Below, one piece after another: positions 18,446 to 27,411 of a DNA stretch of 64,000 nt. Each line of letters begins with the position of its first letter. Position 1 is the first letter of the stretch. Source of the stretch: Hasllibacter sp. MH4015 (GTDB lineage Bacteria > Pseudomonadota > Alphaproteobacteria > Rhodobacterales > Rhodobacteraceae); the NCBI RefSeq assembly GCF_020177575.1, contig NZ_JAHTBK010000001.1, positions 1,423,875 to 1,487,874 on the forward strand, written 5' to 3'. The notes under the pieces are model-generated. The model made no database searches and was not told the origin of the DNA. It saw only the letters and a list, made by a program, of their open reading frames with translations. The position numbers and the translations under genes were made by a program.

Positions 18446-20929
18446 CTAGTCCAGCGGCCGAAGCACCGAAATTCCGATATTGCCCGCCCGCGCAAGATCC
18501 GGGTCCAAGGTCATCGGCACGTATTCCCCGCGCCGCCACAGCTCCCCCAGATCATCGTAGTGGGGGGACAGCGGGTGACCCGATTGCCCGGTCGATATGA
18601 TGAAGACCGAACTGTCGGGATCGGCGAAGTCGTAAACCCCACGATATCCCGCGCCGTGGGTATTCAGGTACGGCTCTGGGCCGGTGCCCGGGGACGCGCC
18701 GCGATTCAGGGTGAAATCCCCGCCCGACGTCGCCTGGCGAATGTTGACAATCCACGAAAAGAGCCGCGTGTCGCCAAGAACGGGGTGTTCGTGGACTGCT
18801 TCGTGCGCCGCGCCCCACCGCCAGCTTTCCAGATCGTCGCCGTATCTCTCGGATAAATCCTGCAACGCCTCGTCAAGCGCGATACGGGCGATATCGGTAC
18901 AGCTTTCCTCGATTGTCGAGGGGCGCACGTCGCACCAGATCGACGCGCCCGCCACGTCGCGGAACACCCGTTCGATGAAGATCGGCTCCACCTGCCAGAA
19001 CTCCTCGGCCAATGGGCCGATATCATCCTGGATCAAGCGGTGTTGCAGGTGCCGCATCCATGCGCTGAAAATCAGGGGCTCGGGCAGATGCTCATTCATC
19101 TCTCCGTTCCAGTTGGCCAGTAGGGCCAGCGCCCGCTGCCTGCGCCGTTCCGCAGTGCCGGGGGCGGCGGGCTCTCCGGTGAACCACAATTCCCGCGCGA
19201 CGAGCGGCAGCAGGTTTCGCGCGGCGGGGGAGACGGTATCCAACTGCGCCTCGATGAAACTGTCCCGGGTATGAACCTCCCGCACCTCCATCAGGCGGCT
19301 CAACCGTGTGATCCGCTGCGTATCCCCCCAGAGGAAGGAGACGTGGAGCGGAAACTCCCGATCCACCATCTTGTTGTTGGTGTTGCCAAGCACGCCGCTT
19401 TCGGGATCAAGAAAGGTCGGGTTCGCGAAGTATTGCGTGATACCCTGCCAGCGATTGCCCGCGATCCAGCCGCGCGACGGCATCCGCGCCTCCGTCTCAT
19501 GCTCGACAAGGCGCCATGGCATATGACCGATCAACTGCATCGCGACGCGGCCATCGTCGGAGGCCAGCATCAGGTTGGCGGACGGGGCAACGAAATCCTC
19601 CCCCGCGTCCAATCCCTCTTCGATCGTGCGGGCGCGCATCAGGCGCAGCGCGGCCTGGATCGACGTGTTCTCGTCACTCAGCGCGGTCCAGCGCATCGAC
19701 ATGACGTGACCGGGCGGGGTTACGGCGGCGATGTTCCAGTGGCCGCCCGGGATGACCGGGCCATTTTCCGTGTTGCGCAAGGTGATCGTCACCGGGGCTT
19801 CGCCCGCGATCTCGATGATCTCCCGCCGTGTCTCGAACCGGGCCCATCCGTCGGGGGTGCGGTATTCCTCCGGATTGTCCGGGTTTATCTGCTCCACATA
19901 GAGGTCGATATCGTCGAGATAGGCGGAGGTGATGCCCCAGCTCAACCGCTCGGACCGACCGTTGAGGATGGCGGGTGTGCCGGGAATGCTCGCGCCGATG
20001 ACGCCGCCCGTGGCCAGCTCTAGCCGCACAAGGTACCATAGCGACGGCGCGGTCAGTGTCAGGTGCGGATCGGACGCCATGAGAGCACCACCGGCGGCGG
20101 ACCGGGCGGGGGTCGCGGCCCAGATATTCGACGCGCCGCCCCTGTTCACGCCCTGCCAGTTCGGATGCAGCGCATCGCGCGGCCAGGACGGGGCCGCACT
20201 TGCATCGGCGAACATGGTACGGGGGATTTCCAGGATACTTGCGAAATCGCCCAGTTCCGCGGCACCGGTGCCGGGCGCGTCGGGCATCAGATCTGCGATC
20301 CTTGCGGGCTCTGGCAGGGCAAGGGACGCGCGCGCGCGCAGCACCTCGTTCTCGTGGTGCGTGGCCAGTTCGAGGGCGAGAAGCTGCGAGACCATGATCG
20401 AATCCACCGGCCGCCACGGCGCGATCTCGGGCTCGAAGAGGAACAGCTCTGGCGCACCGCGCCCCAGCGCCTCCGACCCCACCAGCCTGAGCCAGGCATT
20501 CACCCCGTCGGCATAGGCCTGAAAAATTGCGCGACTGTCATCGGAATAGGCATCAAGGGAAGCGCGCGCATGGGTCGTGAAATCCAACCGGCGCATCAGA
20601 TCGTCGATTTCCAACGTGCGCGGGCCGAACACCTCAGACAGGCGGCCCTGGGCCGTCCGGCGCATCATCAGCATCTGCCACAGCCGGTCCTGGGCATGGG
20701 CGAATCCAAGCCCGTAATAGACGTCGTGGTCGGTCAGCGCGAAGATATGCGGCACGGCAGCCGTGTTGCGGACGATCTGCACCTGGCCATCAATGCCACG
20801 CACGTCCCAATCGGCCTCGTAGTCCGGGATCGACCGGCTGGCCATCCACCATCCAAGGATCACGACAACGACAAGGATGCCGACACCCACGGTCACAAAC
20901 CGTGTCAGCCATCGCAAAATCGTCACCAT
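18446..20929 (-). CDS. Penicillin acylase (Ntn-hydrolase) family protein
   Basis: 827 residues. An N-terminal transmembrane helix or uncleaved signal (TVGVGILVVVVILGWWMA) precedes the acylase alpha region (GLGFAHAQDRLWQM, a strong family motif). The predicted autocatalytic site is VNRGGASNIWA: cleavage before Ser267 would expose the N-terminal nucleophile of the beta chain, followed by DPHLTLTAPSLWY. Family members hydrolyse amide bonds of beta-lactams, acyl-homoserine lactones or lipoamino acids. Substrate cannot be read from sequence. It is periplasmic or membrane-attached by prediction. It stands alone, converging on the GAF-EAL gene, with a DUF302 gene upstream on the same strand. Confidence 0.88.
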   Translation of the reverse strand: MVTILRWLTRFVTVGVGILVVVVILGWWMASRSIPDYEADWDVRGIDGQVQIVRNTAAVPHIFALTDHDVYYGLGFAHAQDRLWQMLMMRRTAQGRLSEVFGPRTLEIDDLMRRLDFTTHARASLDAYSDDSRAIFQAYADGVNAWLRLVGSEALGRGAPELFLFEPEIAPWRPVDSIMVSQLLALELATHHENEVLRARASLALPEPARIADLMPDAPGTGAAELGDFASILEIPRTMFADASAAPSWPRDALHPNWQGVNRGGASNIWAATPARSAAGGALMASDPHLTLTAPSLWYLVRLELATGGVIGASIPGTPAILNGRSERLSWGITSAYLDDIDLYVEQINPDNPEEYRTPDGWARFETRREIIEIAGEAPVTITLRNTENGPVIPGGHWNIAAVTPPGHVMSMRWTALSDENTSIQAALRLMRARTIEEGLDAGEDFVAPSANLMLASDDGRVAMQLIGHMPWRLVEHETEARMPSRGWIAGNRWQGITQYFANPTFLDPESGVLGNTNNKMVDREFPLHVSFLWGDTQRITRLSRLMEVREVHTRDSFIEAQLDTVSPAARNLLPLVARELWFTGEPAAPGTAERRRQRALALLANWNGEMNEHLPEPLIFSAWMRHLQHRLIQDDIGPLAEEFWQVEPIFIERVFRDVAGASIWCDVRPSTIEESCTDIARIALDEALQDLSERYGDDLESWRWGAAHEAVHEHPVLGDTRLFSWIVNIRQATSGGDFTLNRGASPGTGPEPYLNTHGAGYRGVYDFADPDSSVFIISTGQSGHPLSPHYDDLGELWRRGEYVPMTLDPDLARAGNIGISVLRPLD

Positions 20930-20971
20930 ATGCGCGCTGGTCCTTGCCCGGGAAACTCACATCGCTCGCGT

Positions 20972-21448
20972 CTATCGCGTGGCGGCGGTCTCGGCAATGG
21001 CGGCGAAGATCCCATCAAGCTCCGACGCAGCGTCGGAAAGCTCCACGCCCGCCTCCCCGACATAGGGTGCAAGCAGCGTGGACGGGCGGATATAGCTGAG
21101 CGTGGCCGTGCCGTCGGCATTCTCCGTCACGTAAAGCCGGACCGGCGCGTGGATCATCGCAGGCGTCGATAGGCGCAGAATCCGCACCGCGAAGTCATTG
21201 TTGAAGACACCGATCACCATATTGCCCGGTATGGTAATGCCCCGGTTGGCCGCGGCTCCGGTCGGGCCGGCCCGGGTGACGATGGCCATGCCGTTGTCCG
21301 CCACGGCTGCGCCGGTCCGTTCGACCAGGGTGTCGAAGTCCAGATCCGTGGAATGCACCGCCCACCCGTCGCGCGGGGACAGGTCCGAGACCTCCTGCGC
21401 GGTCAGCGGCAGGGACAGAAACAGCAGGGCGGCAAGTATTCGAAACAT
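20972..21448 (-). CDS. Exported DUF302-domain protein
   Basis: 158 residues with a cleavable signal peptide (MFRILAALLFLSLPLTAQE). The rest fits DUF302: SPRDGWAVHSTDLDFDTLVE, then VIGVFNNDFAVRILRL, PVRLYVTENADGT and LSYIRPSTLLAPY. DUF302 proteins are small alpha/beta proteins of unknown activity, often periplasmic in proteobacteria. It lies 42 bases upstream of the penicillin-acylase gene on the same strand, so co-transcription is possible. Confidence 0.82.
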   Translation of the reverse strand: MFRILAALLFLSLPLTAQEVSDLSPRDGWAVHSTDLDFDTLVERTGAAVADNGMAIVTRAGPTGAAANRGITIPGNMVIGVFNNDFAVRILRLSTPAMIHAPVRLYVTENADGTATLSYIRPSTLLAPYVGEAGVELSDAASELDGIFAAIAETAATR

Positions 21449-21523
21449 GCGAAGATCCTTTCCCGAGATGAGGAAAGGGTGGCATGGCCCGCACCGACGC
21501 GACCAGTCACATGTCCGAGAGTG

Positions 21524-22084
21524 TCAGGGAATGATCCGCGTGTAACGGGTGCCGTCCAGCGTCGCCCCGATGATCAACCCGGCCTGTCCGTAGATCACGG
21601 CGATCACCGGCTCCGCCAGTGTGGCCGTGTCGAAGCCGAGCGTTCCGGCATTGGTGTTGACCGCATAGCGCACGTCACCGCCCACGGACCAGCCGACGGA
21701 ATTGCGGAATTCGCTGAGGGAGGCGGGTGTCATGAAGAACAATGTATGTGCGTATTGCTGCGCGCCGATCTGCAACCCGAACGAGCCGGATACGGCGGAA
21801 TAGTAATCCACCGTCGCGCCGCCGACCCGCAAAGCGCCACGCCCGTAAGCGCCGCCAAAGCCAAAGCCCGCTTCGGTGATCAGCGGCATCACCAGCATGC
21901 CTGACGCGGTGTTCACCAGCTCCGTCGTGCCGGGCACCTCTTGCTGCATAAAGTCGATTGCGGCATCAACGCGCGCGTCGATGCGCGGGCCGTTGGAATT
22001 GCCAAGCGGGTTGCCGCACGCCGCCAGAAGCGGAACGGAGCCTGCGCCAAGAAGGACGGAACGTCTCGAAAGACCATGTGCCAT
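21524..22084 (-). CDS. YSC84-domain lipoprotein
   Basis: 186 residues. The N-terminus LSRRSVLLGAGSVPLLAAC combines a twin-Arg-like start with a lipobox ending at Cys23. The mature part matches the Ysc84/DUF-type lipid-associated fold seen in bacterial BPSS1780-like proteins: AAIDFMQQEVPGTTELVN, GMLVMPLITEAGFGFGGAYG, VDYYSAVSGSFGLQIGAQQY and repeated glycine-rich strands. The function is not established; the yeast SYLF/Ysc84 domain binds phosphoinositides and actin. It is monocistronic by spacing (75 bases to the next gene on one side, 130 to hemB on the other). Confidence 0.78.
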   Translation of the reverse strand: MAHGLSRRSVLLGAGSVPLLAACGNPLGNSNGPRIDARVDAAIDFMQQEVPGTTELVNTASGMLVMPLITEAGFGFGGAYGRGALRVGGATVDYYSAVSGSFGLQIGAQQYAHTLFFMTPASLSEFRNSVGWSVGGDVRYAVNTNAGTLGFDTATLAEPVIAVIYGQAGLIIGATLDGTRYTRIIP

Positions 22085-22214
22085 GGGAGTACCTTGCCTA
22101 GTTGAGCCTCACGCCGGGGATTGGTCCCCGGTCATTGTCGGCAAGGTTACGCCGAAACCGGCGCGCTGTCATCCGGGAAACCACAAGACCTGCGGGTTTT
22201 CGCCGATGATACCG

Positions 22215-23213
22215 CTATCGGTTGAGGATGCGCGCGACCCGTGGCGCGAAGTAGCTGAGCACGCCGTCACAGCCTGCGCGCCGGAAGGCCATCAGGGATT
22301 CGAGCATTACCTTTTCGCCGTCGATCCATCCATTCGCCGCTGCCGCTTCGATCATCGCGTATTCACCGCTCACCTGGTAGGCATAGGTCGGCACGGCGAA
22401 GCGGTCCTTCACCTGTCGACACATGTCGAGGTAGGGCAGGCCGGGTTTGACCATCACCATATCCGCGCCCTCCCGCAGATCACGCTCGACGCATCTGAGC
22501 GCCTCCCGCCCGTTCAGCGGATCAATCTGGTAGGTTTTCTTGTCCCCGACCAGTGCACCGGAGGCGCCCACGGCATCGCGGAAAGGACCATAGAAGGCCG
22601 ACGCGAACTTCGCCGCGTAAGACATGATCGTGACGTTGGTATGCCCGTTCTCTTCCAGCGCGGAACGGAGCGCGCCGATGCGCCCGTCCATCATGTCGGA
22701 GGGGCCAAGGATATCTGCGCCCGCCTCCGCCTGCGCGAGGCCCATCTTGACCAGGGCCTCTACCGTTTCATCGTTCAGGATTTCTCCGTCCCGGACGAAC
22801 CCGTCATGGCCGTTGATGTTGTAGGGGTCGAGCGCGATGTCGGTCATGATCGCGATCTCGATGCCCGCGTCGCGAATGGCGCGAATGGCGCGGTTCGACA
22901 GATTGTCGGGGTTCCACGCCTCCTCGCACAGCTCGGTTTTCAGGGAGGCGTCGGTGTAGGGGAAGATGCAGATGGCCGGGATGCCAAGCGATGCGGCATG
23001 GCGGGCGGTATCCACTAGCAGATCCACCGACAGGCGTTCGACGCCGGGCATGGAGGCCACGGCCTGCCGCTCGTTCTGCCCGTCACACACGAAAACCGGC
23101 CAGATCAGGTCATCCACGGACAGGCTGCTTTCGCGCACGAGGTTGCGGAGGGGCGCCGTGGCGCGGGGCCGGCGGAAGCGGGTCATCGGGTAGGGGGCTT
23201 GATTGACGCTCAT
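22215..23213 (-). CDS. hemB: Delta-aminolevulinic acid dehydratase (porphobilinogen synthase)
   Basis: 332 residues; condenses two ALA into porphobilinogen for haem and chlorophyll-type pigments. Schiff-base lysines appear at K202 (SYAAKFASAFYGPFR) and K256 (VMVKPGLPYLD). The active-site metal segment reads TDIALDPYNINGHDGF around residues 124-139, without the three cysteines of zinc-type HemB. It therefore belongs to the alphaproteobacterial metal-independent or Mg-type group described for Rhodobacter capsulatus. The ATG at 23213 is chosen because MSVNQAPYPMTRFRRPRA is the usual N-terminus; an open frame continues upstream to 23576 without sense. It is divergent from the small membrane-protein gene. 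Confidence 0.95.
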   Translation of the reverse strand: MSVNQAPYPMTRFRRPRATAPLRNLVRESSLSVDDLIWPVFVCDGQNERQAVASMPGVERLSVDLLVDTARHAASLGIPAICIFPYTDASLKTELCEEAWNPDNLSNRAIRAIRDAGIEIAIMTDIALDPYNINGHDGFVRDGEILNDETVEALVKMGLAQAEAGADILGPSDMMDGRIGALRSALEENGHTNVTIMSYAAKFASAFYGPFRDAVGASGALVGDKKTYQIDPLNGREALRCVERDLREGADMVMVKPGLPYLDMCRQVKDRFAVPTYAYQVSGEYAMIEAAAANGWIDGEKVMLESLMAFRRAGCDGVLSYFAPRVARILNR

Positions 23214-23363
23214 CGTGTCAGGTCTTTCTGTCGTCACGTTTCCCTGACAGGGGTGCCACGGCAACGCCCGTCGCGCAAGCATGGCGCGGGGGGCTGGTAT
23301 CCCGCAAACCGCCCGCCTATTGTGCCGCCGAATTAGGCACACGACCACGCTGGACACCCCCCG

Positions 23364-23882
23364 TTGGACTTCCTCGATCTCGTCACCGAAGTGATTGACC
23401 TCAGGTCGTTTTCGAACCTGTGGTACTGGATCGTGCTGGCGATCCTGTGGTCGTCGATGTCCCACTGGACGATCGGGGTACCCTATCACCTTGTGACCCG
23501 CGCGCGCCGTGGCGATGCCCAGGCAGAGGCGGACATGCTGGTGCTTGCCCGGATGAACGCGGAGCGGATGCTGCATTACGCCGAGACGTCCAGTATCCCC
23601 GCCACCGCGTTCGCCACCTTCCTTCTGACCTCCCTTGCCCTAATCGGGTGGGTGTACGGCGTGGAGTTCTGCCAGGCGATCTTCCTCTTGCTCTGCCCCT
23701 CCATGCTGGTGCTGGCGCTGGGGACATGGACCGCGGCGCGGCTGCGCGCGGATGACTATTCCCACGTGCCGCAGATCCTGCGTCAGCACCGGACGATGGT
23801 GCAGATGCTTGGGGTCGTGTTCATTTTCATTACCGCCTTCTGGGGCATGTTCCAGAACGTCAATGTTGGCCCGTTGGGCTAG
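23364..23882 (+). CDS. Small integral membrane protein, conserved type, function unknown
   Basis: 172 residues starting from TTG at 23364 (MDFLDLVTEVIDLRSF). Four hydrophobic segments are visible: WYWIVLAILWSSMSHWTIGV, TAFATFLLTSLALIGWVYGV, AIFLLLCPSMLVLALGTWTA and MLGVVFIFITAFWGMF. A charged cytoplasmic loop (RARRGDAQAEADMLVLARMN) lies between the first two. I recognise no family. It lies between divergent hemB and mfd, 43 bases before mfd, so it may share the mfd transcript. Confidence 0.72.
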   Translation: MDFLDLVTEVIDLRSFSNLWYWIVLAILWSSMSHWTIGVPYHLVTRARRGDAQAEADMLVLARMNAERMLHYAETSSIPATAFATFLLTSLALIGWVYGVEFCQAIFLLLCPSMLVLALGTWTAARLRADDYSHVPQILRQHRTMVQMLGVVFIFITAFWGMFQNVNVGPLG

Positions 23883-23925
23883 TCCATCTTGACACGGGCG
23901 CGCGGCGGCGTAGGTCAGGCGCTCC

Positions 23926-26900
23926 ATGGCTGATCCCAAACATATCCTGTGCGGCGGCGCGCCCGAAGGCTTCGACGCCACGCTGGTCCTGCGGGAGGCG
24001 GCGAAGGGCCCGGTCCTGCATATCGCACGGGATGACAAGCGGCTGCGCGCCATGGCCACTGCGCTGGCGTTCTTCGATCCTTCCATGCCGGTCCTTCAAA
24101 TGCCCGGATGGGATTGTCTACCTTACGATCGCGTTTCGCCCCAGGCGGAGATTTCGGCGGCGCGCATGGCGACCTTGGCCACCCTTGCCGCGGGTTTGTC
24201 CGGATCGTTCGTAGTTCTGACGACGCTGAACGCGGCGACGCAATACGTGCCACCGCGGGATCTGCTCGCCACCTCGGCTTTCGTCGCGCAGGTCGGCGGA
24301 CAGATTAATGAAACCGCTTTGCGACAATTTCTGGTACGCATGGGTTATGTCCAGACGCCCACGGTGACGGAGCCCGGCGACTATGCCGTGCGCGGCGGGA
24401 TCATCGACGTTTGGCCCCCGGGGGAGGACAGCCCCGTGCGGCTGGACCTGTTCGGCGACGTGCTTGATGGCGCGCGCCGCTTCGACGCAGCGACCCAGCG
24501 CACCACGCAAACCCTCGACCGGATTGAACTGGCGCCGGTGTCGGAAGTCATCCTCGATGAGGCGGCGATTGCGCGCTTCCGGCAGAATTACCGTGTCGAA
24601 TTCGGGGCCGGCGGCTCCGAAGATCCGCTCTACGAGGCGGTGACCGCGGGGCGCAAGGCGCAAGGCATGGAACATTGGCTGCCCTTCTTCCATGAGCGCC
24701 TTGAAACCCTGTTCGATTACGTGCCTGACGCTACGATCACGCTGGACGATCAATCCACTCCGCAGCGGATCGCACGGTGGGACAGCATCACGGATCAATA
24801 CGACACGCGCAAAACGGCCCTGACCCAGAAGGGGCGGCTCGATACCGTCTACAAACCGGCGCCACCGGAACTGTTGTACCTGGACGATGCCGCCTGGACC
24901 AAAGCGGTGGCCGATAGACGAGTGATGCAATTCTCCGTTCACGCAGCCGCGAGCGGGCCCGGGGTGATCGACGCCGGGGGGCGGCTGGGGCGTAATTTCG
25001 CACCGGAGCGACAGCAGGAAAATATCAGCCTTTTCGGAGCCTTGGCAGATCACGTTAACGCGATGCGCAGGACATCCGCCGTGCTGATCGCGTCGTGGTC
25101 CGAGGGGGCGCGAGAGCGGCTTGAAGGCCTGTTGGAGGATGAGGGCATCACCGAGATGACCCGCGCCGACGACGCGCGGGGGATCGGCGCGAAGGGAACC
25201 CTCACTCTGACCGTCTGGCCGTTGGAGGAAGGGTTCACCGGTGGCGATCTGACCGTGATTTCTGAGCAGGATGTGCTCGGGGATCGCCTGATCCGACCCA
25301 AGCGCCGAGTCAAACGGGCAGAGAATTACCTGACGGAGGCCCAAAGTCTCAGTCCCGGTGATCTGGTGGTCCATGTCGATCACGGCGTCGGACGTTACAA
25401 GGGGTTGGAGACGGTCACGGCCGCCGGTGCGCCGCACGAATGCATCGCGCTGGAATATGCGGGCGGCGACCGGCTGTTCCTCCCCGTCGAGAATATCGAA
25501 TTGCTCAGCCGCTATGGCCATGACGAGGGGTTGCTCGACAAGCTTGGCGGCGGCGCGTGGCAAGCCAAGAAAGCGAAGCTGAAGGAGCGTATCCGGCAGA
25601 TTGCCGACAAGCTGATCCGCATCGCCGCAGAACGGGAGTTGCGCAGCGCGCCGATCTACGAGCCGCCGGGCGATATGTGGGAGGCGTTCAACGCCCGCTT
25701 CCCCTATGAGGAGACCGACGACCAACTGGCGGCCATCGCCGATGTGCTGGAGGATCTGACCCTCGGTCGCCCCATGGACCGGTTGGTCGTGGGTGACGTC
25801 GGTTTCGGCAAGACCGAAGTGGCGATGCGCGCGGCATTTGTTGCGGCGGCGGCGGGCATGCAAGTGGCGGTGATCGCGCCCACCACGCTGCTTGCGCGTC
25901 AGCATGCCAAGACTTTTCAGGATCGCTTCCGCGGCTTCCCGATCACCGTGCGCCAGCTTAGCCGTTTCGTCAGCGCCAAGGAGGCGGAGCAGACTCGCAA
26001 GGGCTTGGCCGACGGCTCCGTCGATATCGTGATCGGCACCCACGCGGTTCTGGCGAAATCCGTGCGGATCAAGAACCTTGGCCTGATGATCATTGACGAG
26101 GAACAACGGTTCGGCGTGACCCACAAGGAACGTCTCAAGGAAATGCGCTCGGACGTCCATGTCCTCACGCTTTCGGCAACGCCAATCCCGCGCACGTTGC
26201 AGATGTCGCTTTCGGGCGTGCGCGACCTGTCGATGATCGGCACACCGCCGGTCGACCGGCTTGCGATCCGCACCTATGTCAGCGAATTCGACGCTGTCAC
26301 AATCCGCGAGGCGCTGTTGCGGGAACACTACCGCGGCGGGCAATCCTTTTACGTCGTTCCGCGCATCCAAGACCTGCCGGAGATCGAGGAATTCCTGCGC
26401 GACCACGTGCCGGAAGTCAGCTTCATCACCGCCCATGGCCAGATGGCCGCGGGGGAATTGGACGACCGGATGGTCGCGTTTTACGACGGCAAATACGACG
26501 TGCTACTGGCCACGACCATCGTGGAATCCGGCATCGACATCCCGACCGCAAACACCATGGTCATCCACCGCGCCGATATGTTCGGCCTCGCGCAGCTTTA
26601 CCAAATCCGGGGCCGAGTGGGGCGCGCGAAGACGCGGGCTTATGCCTACCTGACGACCAAGCCGCGCGGAAAACTGACACCTACCGCCGAGAAGCGACTG
26701 CGCGTCTTGGGCAGCCTCGACAGCCTTGGCGCGGGGTTCACGATTGCGAGCCAGGACCTCGATATTCGTGGCGCAGGCAACATCGTGGGGGAGGAGCAAT
26801 CGGGCCACGTCAAGGAGGTGGGGTTCGAGCTTTATCAGTCGATGCTGGAGGAGGCGATTGCCAACATCCGCTCCGGCGCGGGCGAGGGGTTGGTGGCCGA

Positions 26901-27372
26901 CGATGGCCAATGGTCGCCCCAGATCAACCTCGGCGTGCCGGTTCTGATTCCGGAGGATTACGTGCCTGATCTGGACGTGCGCCTTGGTCTTTATCGCCGC
27001 CTGTCGCAGCTTGAGACCAAGGTGGAGTTGGAGGGTTTTGCCGCGGAGTTGATCGACCGCTTCGGAAAGCTGCCTAAGGAGGTCAACACGCTGCTGCTGA
27101 TCGTGCGGATCAAGGCGATGTGCAAACGCGCCCACATCGCCAAGCTCGATGCCGGGCCGAAGGGCGCGACCATCCAGTTCCACAATGACAAGTTCCCGAA
27201 CCCCGCCGGGCTGGTCGATTTCGTTCAGGCGCAGGACGGGCGCGCGAAGGTCAAGGACAACAAGATCGTCGTGATGCACGAATGGCTGAAGGACGCCGAC
27301 AAGATCAAGGGAACCTTCGCCATTGCCCGCGACCTCGCGACCTTGGCGAAGGATGGCGCCGGGAACAAATAG
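23926..27372 (+). CDS. mfd: Transcription-repair coupling factor Mfd
   Basis: 1148 residues; removes RNA polymerase stalled at lesions and recruits UvrA. The N-terminal UvrB-like region contains MPGWDCLPYDRVSPQ and RGGIIDVWPPGEDSPVRLDLFG. The RNA-polymerase-interacting domain contains GDLVVHVDHGVGRYKGLE. The superfamily 2 motor has Walker A GDVGFGKTEVAMRAAF, the DEEQ box IIDEEQRFGV and SATPIPRTLQMS. Motif VI is QIRGRVGRAKTRAYAYL, and a C-terminal TRCF domain follows. Length is normal for the family. The stop at 27372 is followed 39 bases later by the antiporter gene in the same direction. Confidence 0.97.
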   Translation: MADPKHILCGGAPEGFDATLVLREAAKGPVLHIARDDKRLRAMATALAFFDPSMPVLQMPGWDCLPYDRVSPQAEISAARMATLATLAAGLSGSFVVLTTLNAATQYVPPRDLLATSAFVAQVGGQINETALRQFLVRMGYVQTPTVTEPGDYAVRGGIIDVWPPGEDSPVRLDLFGDVLDGARRFDAATQRTTQTLDRIELAPVSEVILDEAAIARFRQNYRVEFGAGGSEDPLYEAVTAGRKAQGMEHWLPFFHERLETLFDYVPDATITLDDQSTPQRIARWDSITDQYDTRKTALTQKGRLDTVYKPAPPELLYLDDAAWTKAVADRRVMQFSVHAAASGPGVIDAGGRLGRNFAPERQQENISLFGALADHVNAMRRTSAVLIASWSEGARERLEGLLEDEGITEMTRADDARGIGAKGTLTLTVWPLEEGFTGGDLTVISEQDVLGDRLIRPKRRVKRAENYLTEAQSLSPGDLVVHVDHGVGRYKGLETVTAAGAPHECIALEYAGGDRLFLPVENIELLSRYGHDEGLLDKLGGGAWQAKKAKLKERIRQIADKLIRIAAERELRSAPIYEPPGDMWEAFNARFPYEETDDQLAAIADVLEDLTLGRPMDRLVVGDVGFGKTEVAMRAAFVAAAAGMQVAVIAPTTLLARQHAKTFQDRFRGFPITVRQLSRFVSAKEAEQTRKGLADGSVDIVIGTHAVLAKSVRIKNLGLMIIDEEQRFGVTHKERLKEMRSDVHVLTLSATPIPRTLQMSLSGVRDLSMIGTPPVDRLAIRTYVSEFDAVTIREALLREHYRGGQSFYVVPRIQDLPEIEEFLRDHVPEVSFITAHGQMAAGELDDRMVAFYDGKYDVLLATTIVESGIDIPTANTMVIHRADMFGLAQLYQIRGRVGRAKTRAYAYLTTKPRGKLTPTAEKRLRVLGSLDSLGAGFTIASQDLDIRGAGNIVGEEQSGHVKEVGFELYQSMLEEAIANIRSGAGEGLVADDGQWSPQINLGVPVLIPEDYVPDLDVRLGLYRRLSQLETKVELEGFAAELIDRFGKLPKEVNTLLLIVRIKAMCKRAHIAKLDAGPKGATIQFHNDKFPNPAGLVDFVQAQDGRAKVKDNKIVVMHEWLKDADKIKGTFAIARDLATLAKDGAGNK

Positions 27373-27411
27373 CACGATACTTGCGTTTCACGCGGAAGGG
27401 GTGGCCCGCAT

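Noticed and set aside
24118-26436. 772-codon open frame on the minus strand inside mfd
   Set aside because: Mirror of mfd codons, Arg/His/Gly-rich, no recognisable motif.
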